DNA of 52,101 nucleotides, taken from assembly GCA_027067055.1 (NCBI GenBank), contig JAMOMK010000022.1:1-52101 (forward strand), in the 5' to 3' direction. The notes beneath the pieces are model-generated. The model searched no databases. It was given only the letters and a program-made list of their open reading frames with translations, and was not told the DNA's origin. The translations under genes and the position numbers were made by a program. The stretch is from Lysobacterales bacterium. Its GTDB lineage: Bacteria > Pseudomonadota > Gammaproteobacteria > Xanthomonadales > Marinicellaceae. Shown piece after piece: positions 33,466 through 41,686 of the stretch; positions within the stretch are counted from its first letter, which is position 1, and each line of letters begins with the position of its first letter.

Positions 33466-34416
33466 ATGAAAACAAAATTATCATTAGGACCAATAAGTTA
33501 TTATTGGTCAAAACAAAAAATATTCGATTTCTATGACGAAGTGGCAGATAGTGCGATAGATATTGTCTATTTGGGTGAAGTCGTATGTTCAAAACGTTTG
33601 GAAATGAAATTTAACGACTGGATTGAACTTGCAAGGAACTTAAAAAATCGCGGTAAGGTCGTCATTTTATCAACCATGACATTAATTGAGGCAGCATCTG
33701 AACGCTCACGTATGCGGCGTGTATGCGAACAAGATGAATTTTGTGTTGAAGCTAACGACTTTGGTGCGATTGAAATATTATCTCAAGCTGGTAAAAAATT
33801 TATCACAGGAGCTTCCATAAATATCTACAATCAAAGAAGTCTTGCGATTTTACATACTCAAGGAATGAAACGATGGAATCTTTCTGTAGAACTTGGCAAA
33901 AAACAATTAGGACTATTGCAATCAAAAAAAGAGAAGGATATTCAAAGTGAAGTGATGGTCTGGGGCAAAATGCCACTGGCTTATTCAGCTAGATGTTTTA
34001 CTGCTAGGTCACATAATTTACCCAAAGATAATTGTCAGTTTAAATGTATTGATGATGCAGATGGATTGATAATGAAAACTCGTGAAGGGCAAGATTTTTT
34101 GTGTATAAACGGCATACAAACACAATCAGCACTCACTTGTAATCTGATTGACGAAATTAAAACCATGCAACAGTTGAATGTTGATGTGTTACGAATCAGC
34201 CCACAGTCACAACACACCCTCAAAATTATAAATATATTCTCTCAAGCACTTAAAGCCAACAATCAAATCAGGGGCGAGGACAGGGAAAATTTAGATAAAT
34301 TAGCTCCAACTGGTGTCTGTAATGGTTATTGGTTTGGTCAAGCAGGCATGGAAAATACGGTTAAAAACAAAGCAAATCCAATTCCATTAGTTCAAGTTGA
34401 AGCGAGTAAAGTATGA
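33466..34416 (+). CDS. ubiV: O2-independent ubiquinone biosynthesis protein UbiV
   Basis: A 316-residue U32-family partner of UbiU. LSLGPISYYWSKQKIFDFYD at the start and cysteines in GEVVCSKRLEM, YSARCFTAR and DNCQFKCID supply the 4Fe-4S cluster. The ATG at 33466 lies two bases after the ubiU stop; an upstream in-frame extension overlaps ubiU and is non-homologous. Acts with UbiU in anaerobic ring hydroxylation. Overlaps ubiT by 4 bp. Confidence 0.93.
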   Translation: MKTKLSLGPISYYWSKQKIFDFYDEVADSAIDIVYLGEVVCSKRLEMKFNDWIELARNLKNRGKVVILSTMTLIEAASERSRMRRVCEQDEFCVEANDFGAIEILSQAGKKFITGASINIYNQRSLAILHTQGMKRWNLSVELGKKQLGLLQSKKEKDIQSEVMVWGKMPLAYSARCFTARSHNLPKDNCQFKCIDDADGLIMKTREGQDFLCINGIQTQSALTCNLIDEIKTMQQLNVDVLRISPQSQHTLKIINIFSQALKANNQIRGEDRENLDKLAPTGVCNGYWFGQAGMENTVKNKANPIPLVQVEASKV

Positions 34417-34922
34417 ATAACCCAATGATGAATAGTCACCACACTACAAGCAATGGTAATCAACACCTCTTACCAAGTTTACTAGCCAAACCAATCGAAC
34501 TCATCCCTGAAAAAATTCACAGCTCAGTCATTATCAAAGTGTTAAATAAATTGTTGGAACAGGCATTAAAAGACGGTGAGTTAGATTTTCTTGAACAACA
34601 AAGCATTTCGGTTGAAGTTTCTGATTTAAAATTAAAATTTGCTCTTGGCTTAAGCAATGAAAAACTGGTAACAAGCAGATGGAAAAAACAAGATAAACTC
34701 AACTTGTCGGGCAATTTATATGATTTTATGTTGCTTGCCAGCCGTAAAGAAGATTCTGACACCTTGTTTTTTCAACGCCGTTTAAAAATGCAAGGCGATA
34801 CCGATTTGGGCTTGTATGTAAAAAATCTACTCGATGGTATGGATATGGATTCTTTCAAATACCACAAACAATTAGATAGCGTTTTGCATCATGGCATTAA
34901 TTTTTTTGAGAGGTTTTTTTAG
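34413..34922 (+). CDS. ubiT: Ubiquinone biosynthesis accessory factor UbiT (SCP2 domain)
   Basis: A 169-residue protein with an SCP2 lipid-binding fold. Residues 65-150 contain the pattern [20 protein letters not shown] and [20 protein letters not shown] typical of UbiT/YhbT, which carries hydrophobic quinone intermediates in the O2-independent pathway. Coupled to ubiV (ATGA overlap) and ubiD (TAGTG). A short polar N-terminal tail is extra. Confidence 0.9.
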   Translation: MNNPMMNSHHTTSNGNQHLLPSLLAKPIELIPEKIHSSVIIKVLNKLLEQALKDGELDFLEQQSISVEVSDLKLKFALGLSNEKLVTSRWKKQDKLNLSGNLYDFMLLASRKEDSDTLFFQRRLKMQGDTDLGLYVKNLLDGMDMDSFKYHKQLDSVLHHGINFFERFF

Positions 34923-36397
34923 TGAATTACAAAAGCCTTAGAGAATTTATTGCAGCTTTGGAACAAATAGGAGAATTAAAACGGGTAAAACAAGAAGTCA
35001 ATCCCAAATTAGAAATGACAGAGTTATGTTACCGAAGCCGTAAAGCAAAAGGACCTGCATTGTTTTTTGAAAATCCAAAAGGTTATAAAATACCCATGAT
35101 AGGCAACCTCTATGGAACAGGAAAAAGAGTAGCGATAGCATTGGGTCAAAAGGAAGTTAAAGACTTGCGTAAAATAGGAGAAGTTTTAGCCTATTTAAAA
35201 ACACCTGCATTACCTAATAACTTGTCAGATGCCTTAAAAGTTTTACCAAAATTCAGAAAACTAGCCCACGTCAATCCAAAAGTTATCACTCAACCCAAAT
35301 GCCAACAAAACATTATTCAAGCCCAAGATGTTGACCTTAATAAATTTCCAATTCAAACGTGTTGGCCAAAAGATGCTGGTAAATTAATAACTTATGGATT
35401 AGTCATTAGCAAAGGACCGCTCAAACAAAGGCAAAATATAGGCATTTACCGAATGCAAGTCATAGCTAAAAATAAAGTCATCATGCGGTGGTTACAACAT
35501 CGAGGAGGTGCATTAGACTTTGCAGAATTTAAACAAAAATACCCTAATAAAAGATTTCCCGTTGTTGTTGCCATTGGCACTGACCCAGCAACACATTTAG
35601 CCGCCGTTTCTCCAATTCCTGATACCATTAGTGAGTACCAGTTTGCAGGACTTATTCGAGGAGCAAAAACCGAAGTTGCTAAAAGTTTACTCCATAGTGA
35701 TTTACATGTGCCAGCACGAGCAGAAATTGTTTTGGAAGGTTATATTGAGCCTGAGGAAACAGCTCTTGAAGGTCCTTTTGGTGACCATACGGGTTATTAT
35801 AATGCTCAAGATTATTATCCTGTTTTTACTATCGAGCGAATTACCCATCGCGATAATCCAATTTACATAAGTGCTTATATGGGCAGACCTCCACATGATG
35901 AGCCTTCAGCCATGGCAGCAGCTTTAAATGAAATGTTTGTGCCTTTACTGCAAGAACAATTTCCTGAGATTGTTGATTTTTATTTGCCTCCAGAGGCTTG
36001 TTCTTACCGCATGGCAGTTGTCAGTATTAAAAAAGCCTATCCAGGACATGCCAAACGCATCATGTTTGGCATATGGTCTTTTCTTAGACAATTTACCTAC
36101 ACAAAATTTATCATCATTACAGATGATGATATTGATGTACGTCAGTGGGATCAAGTGATTTGGGCAATAACTACAAGGACAGATCCAAAAAGAGACAGTA
36201 CAATAATTGAAAATACACCCATTGATTATCTTGATTTTGCCTCACCTATTGCGAGCCTCGGCTCGAAAATGGGTATTGATGCAACCAATAAAGATTCATC
36301 CGAAACAAATCGTGTTTGGGGAGAACCTATTGTAATGAGTACAACGGTCAAAAATAAGATGGATGCTCTTTGGACAGACCTTCAAGAAGATTGTTAA
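34922..36397 (+). CDS. ubiD: 4-hydroxy-3-polyprenylbenzoate decarboxylase UbiD
   Basis: A 491-residue prFMN-dependent decarboxylase of normal length. [27 protein letters not shown], the E-x-R-type ligands in [11 protein letters not shown] and [13 protein letters not shown] are UbiD landmarks. It removes the carboxylate of the polyprenylated ring. The GTG start shares a base with the ubiT stop. Having ubiD in one operon with ubiUVT is not the E. coli layout. The ubiX needed for the cofactor is not in this window. Confidence 0.94.
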   Translation: MNYKSLREFIAALEQIGELKRVKQEVNPKLEMTELCYRSRKAKGPALFFENPKGYKIPMIGNLYGTGKRVAIALGQKEVKDLRKIGEVLAYLKTPALPNNLSDALKVLPKFRKLAHVNPKVITQPKCQQNIIQAQDVDLNKFPIQTCWPKDAGKLITYGLVISKGPLKQRQNIGIYRMQVIAKNKVIMRWLQHRGGALDFAEFKQKYPNKRFPVVVAIGTDPATHLAAVSPIPDTISEYQFAGLIRGAKTEVAKSLLHSDLHVPARAEIVLEGYIEPEETALEGPFGDHTGYYNAQDYYPVFTIERITHRDNPIYISAYMGRPPHDEPSAMAAALNEMFVPLLQEQFPEIVDFYLPPEACSYRMAVVSIKKAYPGHAKRIMFGIWSFLRQFTYTKFIIITDDDIDVRQWDQVIWAITTRTDPKRDSTIIENTPIDYLDFASPIASLGSKMGIDATNKDSSETNRVWGEPIVMSTTVKNKMDALWTDLQEDC

Positions 36398-36956
36398 AGA
36401 GTTCCTAAAAAATAGAGACAATTCAGTAAGTCATAAAGCGTGTATCTGCTAGTAAAAATTTAAATTAATAAATGTTATTAATAATTTTTTTCTAGTTTCA
36501 TACCTTCCTCTGCGTAGCATACATATAGCTTAACTTTCTATTCTTTGAATCATGTTAAACCGTGTTAACTATTTTTAGGTGGTTGGTTAAAATTATTTTA
36601 TCTAATGTTAGAATTGTCACTAATCATTCAAGTGGAAACACTGCGGTTGTAAAAGACTCTGTTTTTCTCAAAACCAATAACACAACACTATCCTTAACAA
36701 AAAACTTTGGTTATTGATGTGAGAATTTTTTGTTCTCCTAATGACTAAAATTATTCTGTAGGATTAATATGATACAATGCAATTTAATAAGAGCATAAAA
36801 AAAGCCAAACATTTTAATGTTCGGCTTCAAATTGAGGTAATATTTTATTATTATTATCAAAGGGCATTTTTAACTTGGAATAACAATAACATAGAGAACA
36901 TTGTTAAAGCAAGAAATTAACTAATAAAATACAAATATAATTCAAGAATACTAAAT
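36398..36956. other. Gene-free region between ubiD and trmH
   Basis: About 560 bp, very AT-rich, with no convincing frame. The only clear structure is a hairpin at 36802-36827 (11-bp stem with one mismatch, TTTA loop). On the minus strand it is followed by a T6 run, so it would terminate leftward transcripts although no minus-strand gene ends here. Weaker inverted bits (CCAATAAC/GTTATTG and GAGAA/TTCTC) lie near 36680-36740. A small minus-strand RNA ending at about 36795 is possible. Confidence 0.4.
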
Positions 36957-37604
36957 ATGACACCCGAAAGATATAATAAAATTAAGCAAGTGCTGCAAAA
37001 TCGACAAATGGATTTAACAGTGATTATGGACAATATTCATAAACCACACAACTTCAATGCCATCGTAAGAACCTGTGATGCAGTTGGAATTCAAGACGTT
37101 CAGTACATCCCTGTAACTAAAGGGTATCGGCAATTAAACTATTATGCCAAAGGTTCGCAAAAATGGGTTAAAGCACATAAGCATAACACTTTTCCTGCTG
37201 TTGCTGGCAAATTTAAAGACAAAGGTTATCAACTACTTGCCGCTCATTTTTCAGATGAAGCGGTTGATTACCGACAAATTAACTACACTATTCCTACTGC
37301 CATTGTTATGGGGACAGAGCTAAAAGGCATTAACGATGAAACAGCAAGCATTGTAGATAAACACATCACTATTCCCATGCATGGAATGATTGCTTCGTTA
37401 AATGTATCTGTTGCCTGTGCGGTGATACTGTTTGAAGCACAGCAACAAAGGTTGGCAGCTAATATGTATGGAAAACGGACAATGCTTGATGAACGTTATG
37501 ACAAATTACTTTTTGAATGGAGTTACCCCCGTATTGCGCGTATGTATCGAGAAAAAAATCAACCTTATCCGGTACTTGATGAAGAGGGATACTTTCAACA
37601 ATAA
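36957..37604 (+). CDS. trmH: tRNA (guanosine-18-2'-O)-methyltransferase
   Basis: A 215-residue SPOUT methyltransferase. MDNIHKPHNFNAIVRTCDAV, IVMGTELKGIND and IPMHGMIASLNVSVACAVIL are the three SPOUT motifs, and the C-terminal EWSYPRIARMYREKN resembles TrmH. It methylates G18 of tRNA D-loops. The 3' end overlaps the convergent gamma-glutamyltransferase gene by 10 bp. Confidence 0.93.
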   Translation: MTPERYNKIKQVLQNRQMDLTVIMDNIHKPHNFNAIVRTCDAVGIQDVQYIPVTKGYRQLNYYAKGSQKWVKAHKHNTFPAVAGKFKDKGYQLLAAHFSDEAVDYRQINYTIPTAIVMGTELKGINDETASIVDKHITIPMHGMIASLNVSVACAVILFEAQQQRLAANMYGKRTMLDERYDKLLFEWSYPRIARMYREKNQPYPVLDEEGYFQQ

Positions 37605-39034
37605 CTTTTGACTATTCCAAAACCATTTCGACGACTGTCACCAATAGCACTGCTCTTTGTTCCATGTTGTACAACATTAACACCACCAAAATAAAGACTT
37701 CGGTGCACCCACGAAACCGTATCATCGAAAGATAAATCCAAACCAGCTATTTCTTCCTTATTAATTCCATGTTCTATGTCTAAAACACCGTTCTCAAAAT
37801 GAAAACGAGCAGTGTTAATCGCTTGATCTAACGTTTGTTTATCTACAACGATATGCCATATCACTTGAAATAGAGCTGTTTTGATGCGGTTTGATCCACC
37901 TGTTCCTAAGGCAATTTTGTCTGTACTGTTGGATAAAATCGTGGGTGACATCATTGATGCCATTCTTGTATTTTCTTCAAAGTTAAAAAAACCTTTAGTA
38001 TTTATATCTTCTTCACCTAAAAAATTATTCAACATGAAACCACTATTTGGTACAACATATCCGCTGCCTTCTCCATTAGAAACCGTCATACAAGCCACAT
38101 TATTATTTGCATCTATAACACTCATGTGCGTTGTTCCCTTAGAGCTTTCAAAAGCCTCTTGGTTTTTAAATTTATCTGCATAAATCATTGCTTCAATAAT
38201 TTTTTGGTTAGTACTGGAAGCACAAGAGTTGAATGCATGTTTTAATTGTTCTGTGATGAGCTTTCCACCGGTTGTTGGCTGGGCATTGGTTAATATCTTC
38301 CATTTATTCAACTCAAGAGACAATGGCTCTCGCATGCACACTTCATAATTTTCAAAATCCTTTATGGTTAACAAACCATTATTGTGTTTCATGTCATTAA
38401 CAATGTCATAAGCCGGTGTATCAAAATAAAACCAATCCATTGGGTTGTTTGCAAGGCCTTCTAAAAAGGCTGCTAAGTGTTTATTACGTAGAATCTCACC
38501 TTCTTTCAGGAGTTGCTTTTGCTGGTTAGAGAATAATGCATTGGCATGACAGGAACTGGTTAAAATTGGATTTAGAATTTTAATCACCTCAGCACCAATG
38601 GCATTTACTTCTATACCTTCTCGTGCTTTTTTTATGGCTGGTTCTGCAATTTGTGCTAAAGCCATTGAGCCTAACTGGTTGTGTATGGCAAAGATTCCAG
38701 CTGGGATACCAGGGGTAGCAATCGAAGACATGCCAATATGAAACTCTTGTTGAGTTGCACCAAAATTACCAATAATCGGGTAAAAATCCTTATTTACAAC
38801 ATCTTTGTTAAATGGAGTTTGTGCAAAGAAATCAAAAACCTGCGCCTTGTTAGTATTGGATTGAGCTAATAAGTACCCCCCACCTCCAGGCGATGACAAC
38901 AAAGGCTCACTCACAAAGGACATGAATAGTGCGGCTAAAATTGCATCGTAAGCATTACCCCCATCATCTAAAATTTGGGCTGCCGCTTTGCTGGTAAATT
39001 CGTTTCCTGTAGCAATAGTATATGTTTTAAGCAT
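37595..39034 (-). CDS. Gamma-glutamyltransferase family protein
   Basis: A 479-residue Ntn-hydrolase, shorter than the usual 560-580 and without signal peptide. GGNAYDAILAAL and SSPGGGGYLL are the N-terminal family motifs. KGTTHMSVIDANNNV contains the Thr that becomes the nucleophile after self-cleavage, and SNGEGSGYVVPNSGFMLNN the downstream loop. Likely cytoplasmic and specialised rather than the periplasmic glutathione enzyme. Twelve bp downstream of dtd, probably co-transcribed. Confidence 0.85.
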   Translation of the reverse strand: MLKTYTIATGNEFTSKAAAQILDDGGNAYDAILAALFMSFVSEPLLSSPGGGGYLLAQSNTNKAQVFDFFAQTPFNKDVVNKDFYPIIGNFGATQQEFHIGMSSIATPGIPAGIFAIHNQLGSMALAQIAEPAIKKAREGIEVNAIGAEVIKILNPILTSSCHANALFSNQQKQLLKEGEILRNKHLAAFLEGLANNPMDWFYFDTPAYDIVNDMKHNNGLLTIKDFENYEVCMREPLSLELNKWKILTNAQPTTGGKLITEQLKHAFNSCASSTNQKIIEAMIYADKFKNQEAFESSKGTTHMSVIDANNNVACMTVSNGEGSGYVVPNSGFMLNNFLGEEDINTKGFFNFEENTRMASMMSPTILSNSTDKIALGTGGSNRIKTALFQVIWHIVVDKQTLDQAINTARFHFENGVLDIEHGINKEEIAGLDLSFDDTVSWVHRSLYFGGVNVVQHGTKSSAIGDSRRNGFGIVKSYC

Positions 39035-39045
39035 GGGTAAACTCT

Positions 39046-39483
39046 TTAGGAGTGTAGATTAAAGGTAACAGGGCCATCATTGGTTAAGGATACTTGCATG
39101 TCGGCGGCAAAAATCCCCGTTTGTACTTTAATCCCAAGGTCTTTGGCTTGTTGGATAATATAGTTGTACAAATTTTTACTTAATTCTGGATTAGCAGCAC
39201 TCGAAAAACTTGGCCGCAACCCTTTTTGAGTGTTTGCCACTAAGGTAAATTGTGAAACCAGAAGCAGTTCTGATTGAACATCAAGTAGTGATAGGTTCAT
39301 CTTACCTTGAGCATCAGAAAATATCCGATAGTTAACAATTTTTTGCAAAAGTCTATCTGCATTTTCTTCAGAATCATTTTTTTCAACCCCTATAAATGCT
39401 AATATGCCACCAGAAATTTTACCAACTACCTGATTGTTCACATTCACCTGTGCTTGAGAAACTCTTTGTACCAATGCTTTCAT
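39046..39483 (-). CDS. dtd: D-aminoacyl-tRNA deacylase
   Basis: A 145-residue protein of normal Dtd size. MKALVQRVSQAQVNVNNQVV opens it, SQFTLVANTQKG is the SQxT motif and NDGPVTFNLHS carries the NxGPVT motif; both line the active site that hydrolyses D-amino acids or glycine from tRNA. First of a two-gene unit with the gamma-glutamyltransferase. Confidence 0.95.
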   Translation of the reverse strand: MKALVQRVSQAQVNVNNQVVGKISGGILAFIGVEKNDSEENADRLLQKIVNYRIFSDAQGKMNLSLLDVQSELLLVSQFTLVANTQKGLRPSFSSAANPELSKNLYNYIIQQAKDLGIKVQTGIFAADMQVSLTNDGPVTFNLHS

Positions 39484-39515
39484 ACAGATTGTTGACTTAG
39501 TAAAATACTTATTAT

Positions 39516-39544
39516 AAAAAAAAATCTCGACAAGTGGGAGATTT
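39516..39544 (-). terminator. Minus-strand terminator upstream of dtd
   Basis: AAATCTC and GAGATTT (39522-39528, 39538-39544) form a 7-bp stem with a 9-nt loop, followed on the minus strand by a T9 run (39524-39516). It ends a leftward transcript arising from 39.55-39.7 kb, where no convincing gene is seen. Confidence 0.55.
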
Positions 39545-39590
39545 AATCAAATTAGACACTATATAGTTAGGAACACTTAATATAGTGCTT

Positions 39591-39640
39591 AAGGAGCCTC
39601 TGAAAAATAGAAAAATATCTACTTTTTTCAGTAACTCCTT
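39591..39640. repeat. 50-bp inverted-repeat footprint
   Basis: AAGGAG-CCT-CTGAAAAA (39591-39607) is the inverse of TTTTTCAG-TAA-CTCCTT (39624-39640) at 14 of 17 bases, with a 16-nt loop. GGAGNNNCTGAAAA resembles the ends of small insertion sequences, so it may be an internally deleted element. It could also be the body of a structured minus-strand RNA ending at 39516. Confidence 0.5.
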
Positions 39641-39730
39641 ATTTGACTGAGATAACTTTACTGCTACGTAGTAGGAAACAAGATAAATCATCTCTCTCAC
39701 ATACAATGATTTATTCTGTTTTATTTGGTG

Positions 39731-39760
39731 TTCCTACACTTTGTAGGAAATTTCCTACAA
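39731..39760 (+). promoter_or_regulatory. GacA/LetA-like upstream activating palindrome
   Basis: TTGTAGGAAATTTCCTACAA (39741-39760) is a perfect 20-bp palindrome fitting the GacA-type consensus TGTAAG-N6-CTTACA with a symmetric A to G change. A third half-site TTCCTACA at 39731-39738 overlaps in inverse. It lies about 50-60 bp upstream of the likely start of the GGA-rich RNA, the usual distance in rsmY/rsmZ-type genes. Confidence 0.72.
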
Positions 39761-39799
39761 ACAAAGAGTAATTTGCCGCTGTTATTATTTTTTAATAAA

Positions 39800-40001
39800 T
39801 GGATAATGGTTTTGTTAAAGGAAACAAATCGAAGGAAGGATTTGTAGTGTCAAACAAGGATAAATGGATGTTTTGTGCAAGACACCAAGTCTACCGCGTA
39901 GGATGGCAGTGATTTGACAAATGGATTTGTAATTCGGGGAAAAGGATATGGTCAGGAAGACCAAATTTTTAAACCGTCAGTTTATCTGACGGTTTTTTTT
40001 T
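39800..40001 (+). ncRNA. CsrB/RsmZ-type CsrA-sequestering small RNA (predicted)
   Basis: No convincing frame, yet eleven GGA motifs occur between 39801 and 39957 (at 39801, 39820, 39834, 39838, 39858, 39866, 39901, 39923, 39938, 39944 and 39955), mostly as AAGGA, ATGGA or CAGGA, the CsrA/RsmA binding core. A strong rho-independent terminator follows and a GacA-like palindrome precedes. TAATAA (39793-39798) or TATTAT (39783-39788) could be the -10. The RNA would be about 200 nt and would titrate CsrA. Family identity is inferred from architecture; the exact 5' end is unknown. Confidence 0.8.
39971..40001 (+). terminator. Terminator of the GGA-rich RNA
   Basis: AAACCGTCAG and CTGACGGTTT form a perfect 10-bp stem with loop TTTAT, followed by a run of T to about 40001. 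No plus-strand coding gene ends within 2 kb upstream, so it must serve a non-coding transcript. Confidence 0.9.
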
Positions 40002-40074
40002 GTAATAAAGCTTTTCAACTTCCAAAAACTTACAACTATCTATATTATTAAATTCTTTTCCGTTCTAAAACAAA

Positions 40075-40941
40075 TTGAAAGCTATTCTGTTTAATTTAAT
40101 TCTAAAATTGTCACAGCACATGTCGTTGGCTAAAAGCCGATCTTTGGCACGTTTTTTTGGCCGTCTTATGTGGAAATATTCAACAAAAAATAAGCATGTT
40201 ACTTTAACCAATATTCAAAAATGTTATCCCAAACTTTCATCCCAAGAACAAAATAAAAGAGCTCAACTCAGTATCAATGCAGCATTAATGAATTTTTTTG
40301 AATTGGGATGCTTATGGAAGAAGCAAACAAAAATTGAAAACCTTATAGGAAAAATTAATGGCATTAATGAGTTTCAACAAGCACTTGATGAAGGAAAAGG
40401 CTTATTGTTAGCTGCTCCACACATGGGTAACTGGGAGGTTTTGAACTTGGTTTTGGCTCGCTTTGACAAGTTTGCTTTTTTATATAAACCACCATCAGAT
40501 AAAAAAGTTGAGGATTTGTTAGTTAAATACCGAGGAAAGTCAAAAGCAGTACAAATTGAAGCCAATTTAAAAGGTGTGCGTAAAATAATGACCCACCTAA
40601 AAGATAAGGGGTTTATTGCCATTTTACCAGATCAACGCCCAAAATCTGGACAAGGAGAGTTTGCTGACTTTTACGGCATACCCACCTATACCATGACATT
40701 GTTTTCAAGGCTTGCAGCGAAAACAAAAGTACCTGTATTTTTTGCCTATGCACTACGAACACAAAACGGCTTTGAGGTCACTTTTGAAAAAAGCGATAAA
40801 GACATCTATGGAGATAGTAAAACCTCTGTTGCTTATATGAATAAAAAAATACAATCAATTGTTGATAAAGCACCAGAACAATACCAGTGGACTTATAAAC
40901 GGTTCAGTATTCAACCAGAAGGTGAATCTCATTTTTATTGA
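40075..40941 (+). CDS. LpxL/HtrB-family lysophospholipid (lipid A) acyltransferase
   Basis: A 288-residue membrane-associated acyltransferase. AAPHMGNWEVLN holds the HxxxxE catalytic motif, with FLYKPPSDKKVEDLL and AILPDQRPKSGQGEFADFYG as later family blocks. It adds a secondary acyl chain to lipid A or a related lipid at the inner membrane. The start is TTG at 40075, giving MKAILFNLILKL as in relatives; ATG at 40120 would cut off the first helix. Convergent overlap of 7 bp with the SEL1 gene. Confidence 0.87.
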   Translation: MKAILFNLILKLSQHMSLAKSRSLARFFGRLMWKYSTKNKHVTLTNIQKCYPKLSSQEQNKRAQLSINAALMNFFELGCLWKKQTKIENLIGKINGINEFQQALDEGKGLLLAAPHMGNWEVLNLVLARFDKFAFLYKPPSDKKVEDLLVKYRGKSKAVQIEANLKGVRKIMTHLKDKGFIAILPDQRPKSGQGEFADFYGIPTYTMTLFSRLAAKTKVPVFFAYALRTQNGFEVTFEKSDKDIYGDSKTSVAYMNKKIQSIVDKAPEQYQWTYKRFSIQPEGESHFY

Positions 40942-41531
40942 GTTTTAGAATTTTTGTTTATTAAAGACAATGTCTGTTTTGCTTGGGCATGATGGAGTTG
41001 AGCTGCGCTTTTTAACCATTTCATACCATTTTGCAAATCAACATTCCCTCCCTCTCCTTTAAGTAGCATAAGTGCTAAATTGAACTGGGCTTGACTATGT
41101 TCTTGTACAGCAGCTCTTCGATACCATTTGCGTGCTTGAGCCTTGTTTTTGAACGTACCCTTGCCTTGTTCAAATAAACTAGCAACTAAAAATTGTGCAT
41201 TGGCATTATTTTGTTCAGCTGCTTTTTGTGCCCAAAAAAATGCCTGAGGTAAATCTTGGCTAAAACTCTCATCAGAACTTAACAAAGCGGCTAAATTATA
41301 TTGGGCTGGTGCATAATTAAGTTCGGCTGATTTTTTATACCACTTTAAGGCTTTAATGTAATCTTGAGCCACCCCATGTCCATGTTGGTAGTTTTCAGCC
41401 AAGAAGCTCATTGCCACCTCATCATCACTTTCAGCGGCTTGTGTCAGTTTTTCAAAGCTCAACTCTCGGTAGCTTTCACAGTAAGTGGAAATAGAAAAAA
41501 GCAAACTTAAAATCCCAATAAAAATTTTCAT
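40935..41531 (-). CDS. Secreted SEL1-repeat protein
   Basis: A 198-residue protein with signal peptide MKIFIGILSLLFSISTYC, then about four to five SEL1 repeats (AMSFLAENYQHGHGVAQDYI, KALKWYKKSAELNYAPAQYN, AFFWAQKAAEQNNANAQFLV and ARKWYRRAAVQEHSQAQFNL). Such alpha/alpha solenoids mediate protein contacts. Partner and role unknown. Ends against the acyltransferase gene. Confidence 0.85.
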   Translation of the reverse strand: MKIFIGILSLLFSISTYCESYRELSFEKLTQAAESDDEVAMSFLAENYQHGHGVAQDYIKALKWYKKSAELNYAPAQYNLAALLSSDESFSQDLPQAFFWAQKAAEQNNANAQFLVASLFEQGKGTFKNKAQARKWYRRAAVQEHSQAQFNLALMLLKGEGGNVDLQNGMKWLKSAAQLHHAQAKQTLSLINKNSKTQ

Positions 41532-41629
41532 GACAGTCTTAACAGTAAAAGCTCCATGTTACTTAAAAAGTGCCTGAATTAGCAAATTCAATGTTAAATT
41601 TAGCAAATAAATACAAGAGTGTAGAGCAA

Positions 41630-41666
41630 AACCCTATAATGTAGGGTTAAAAGCCCATTCAGGCTT
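41630..41666 (+). promoter_or_regulatory. Two leader hairpins upstream of the DEAD-box helicase
   Basis: AACCCTA-TAATG-TAGGGTT (41630-41648) and AAGCC-CATTCA-GGCTT (41651-41666) lie 20-55 bp before the helicase start. The first contains a perfect TATAAT (41635-41640), so this may be promoter or structured leader. Which one cannot be told here. Confidence 0.35.
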
Positions 41667-41686
41667 AATTATTAAGAGAATAGAAA

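Noticed and set aside
39512-39706. A 64-codon minus-strand frame upstream of dtd
   Set aside because: No ribosome site, it runs through two inverted repeats and ends inside a terminator hairpin; composition looks like read-through of structured non-coding DNA.
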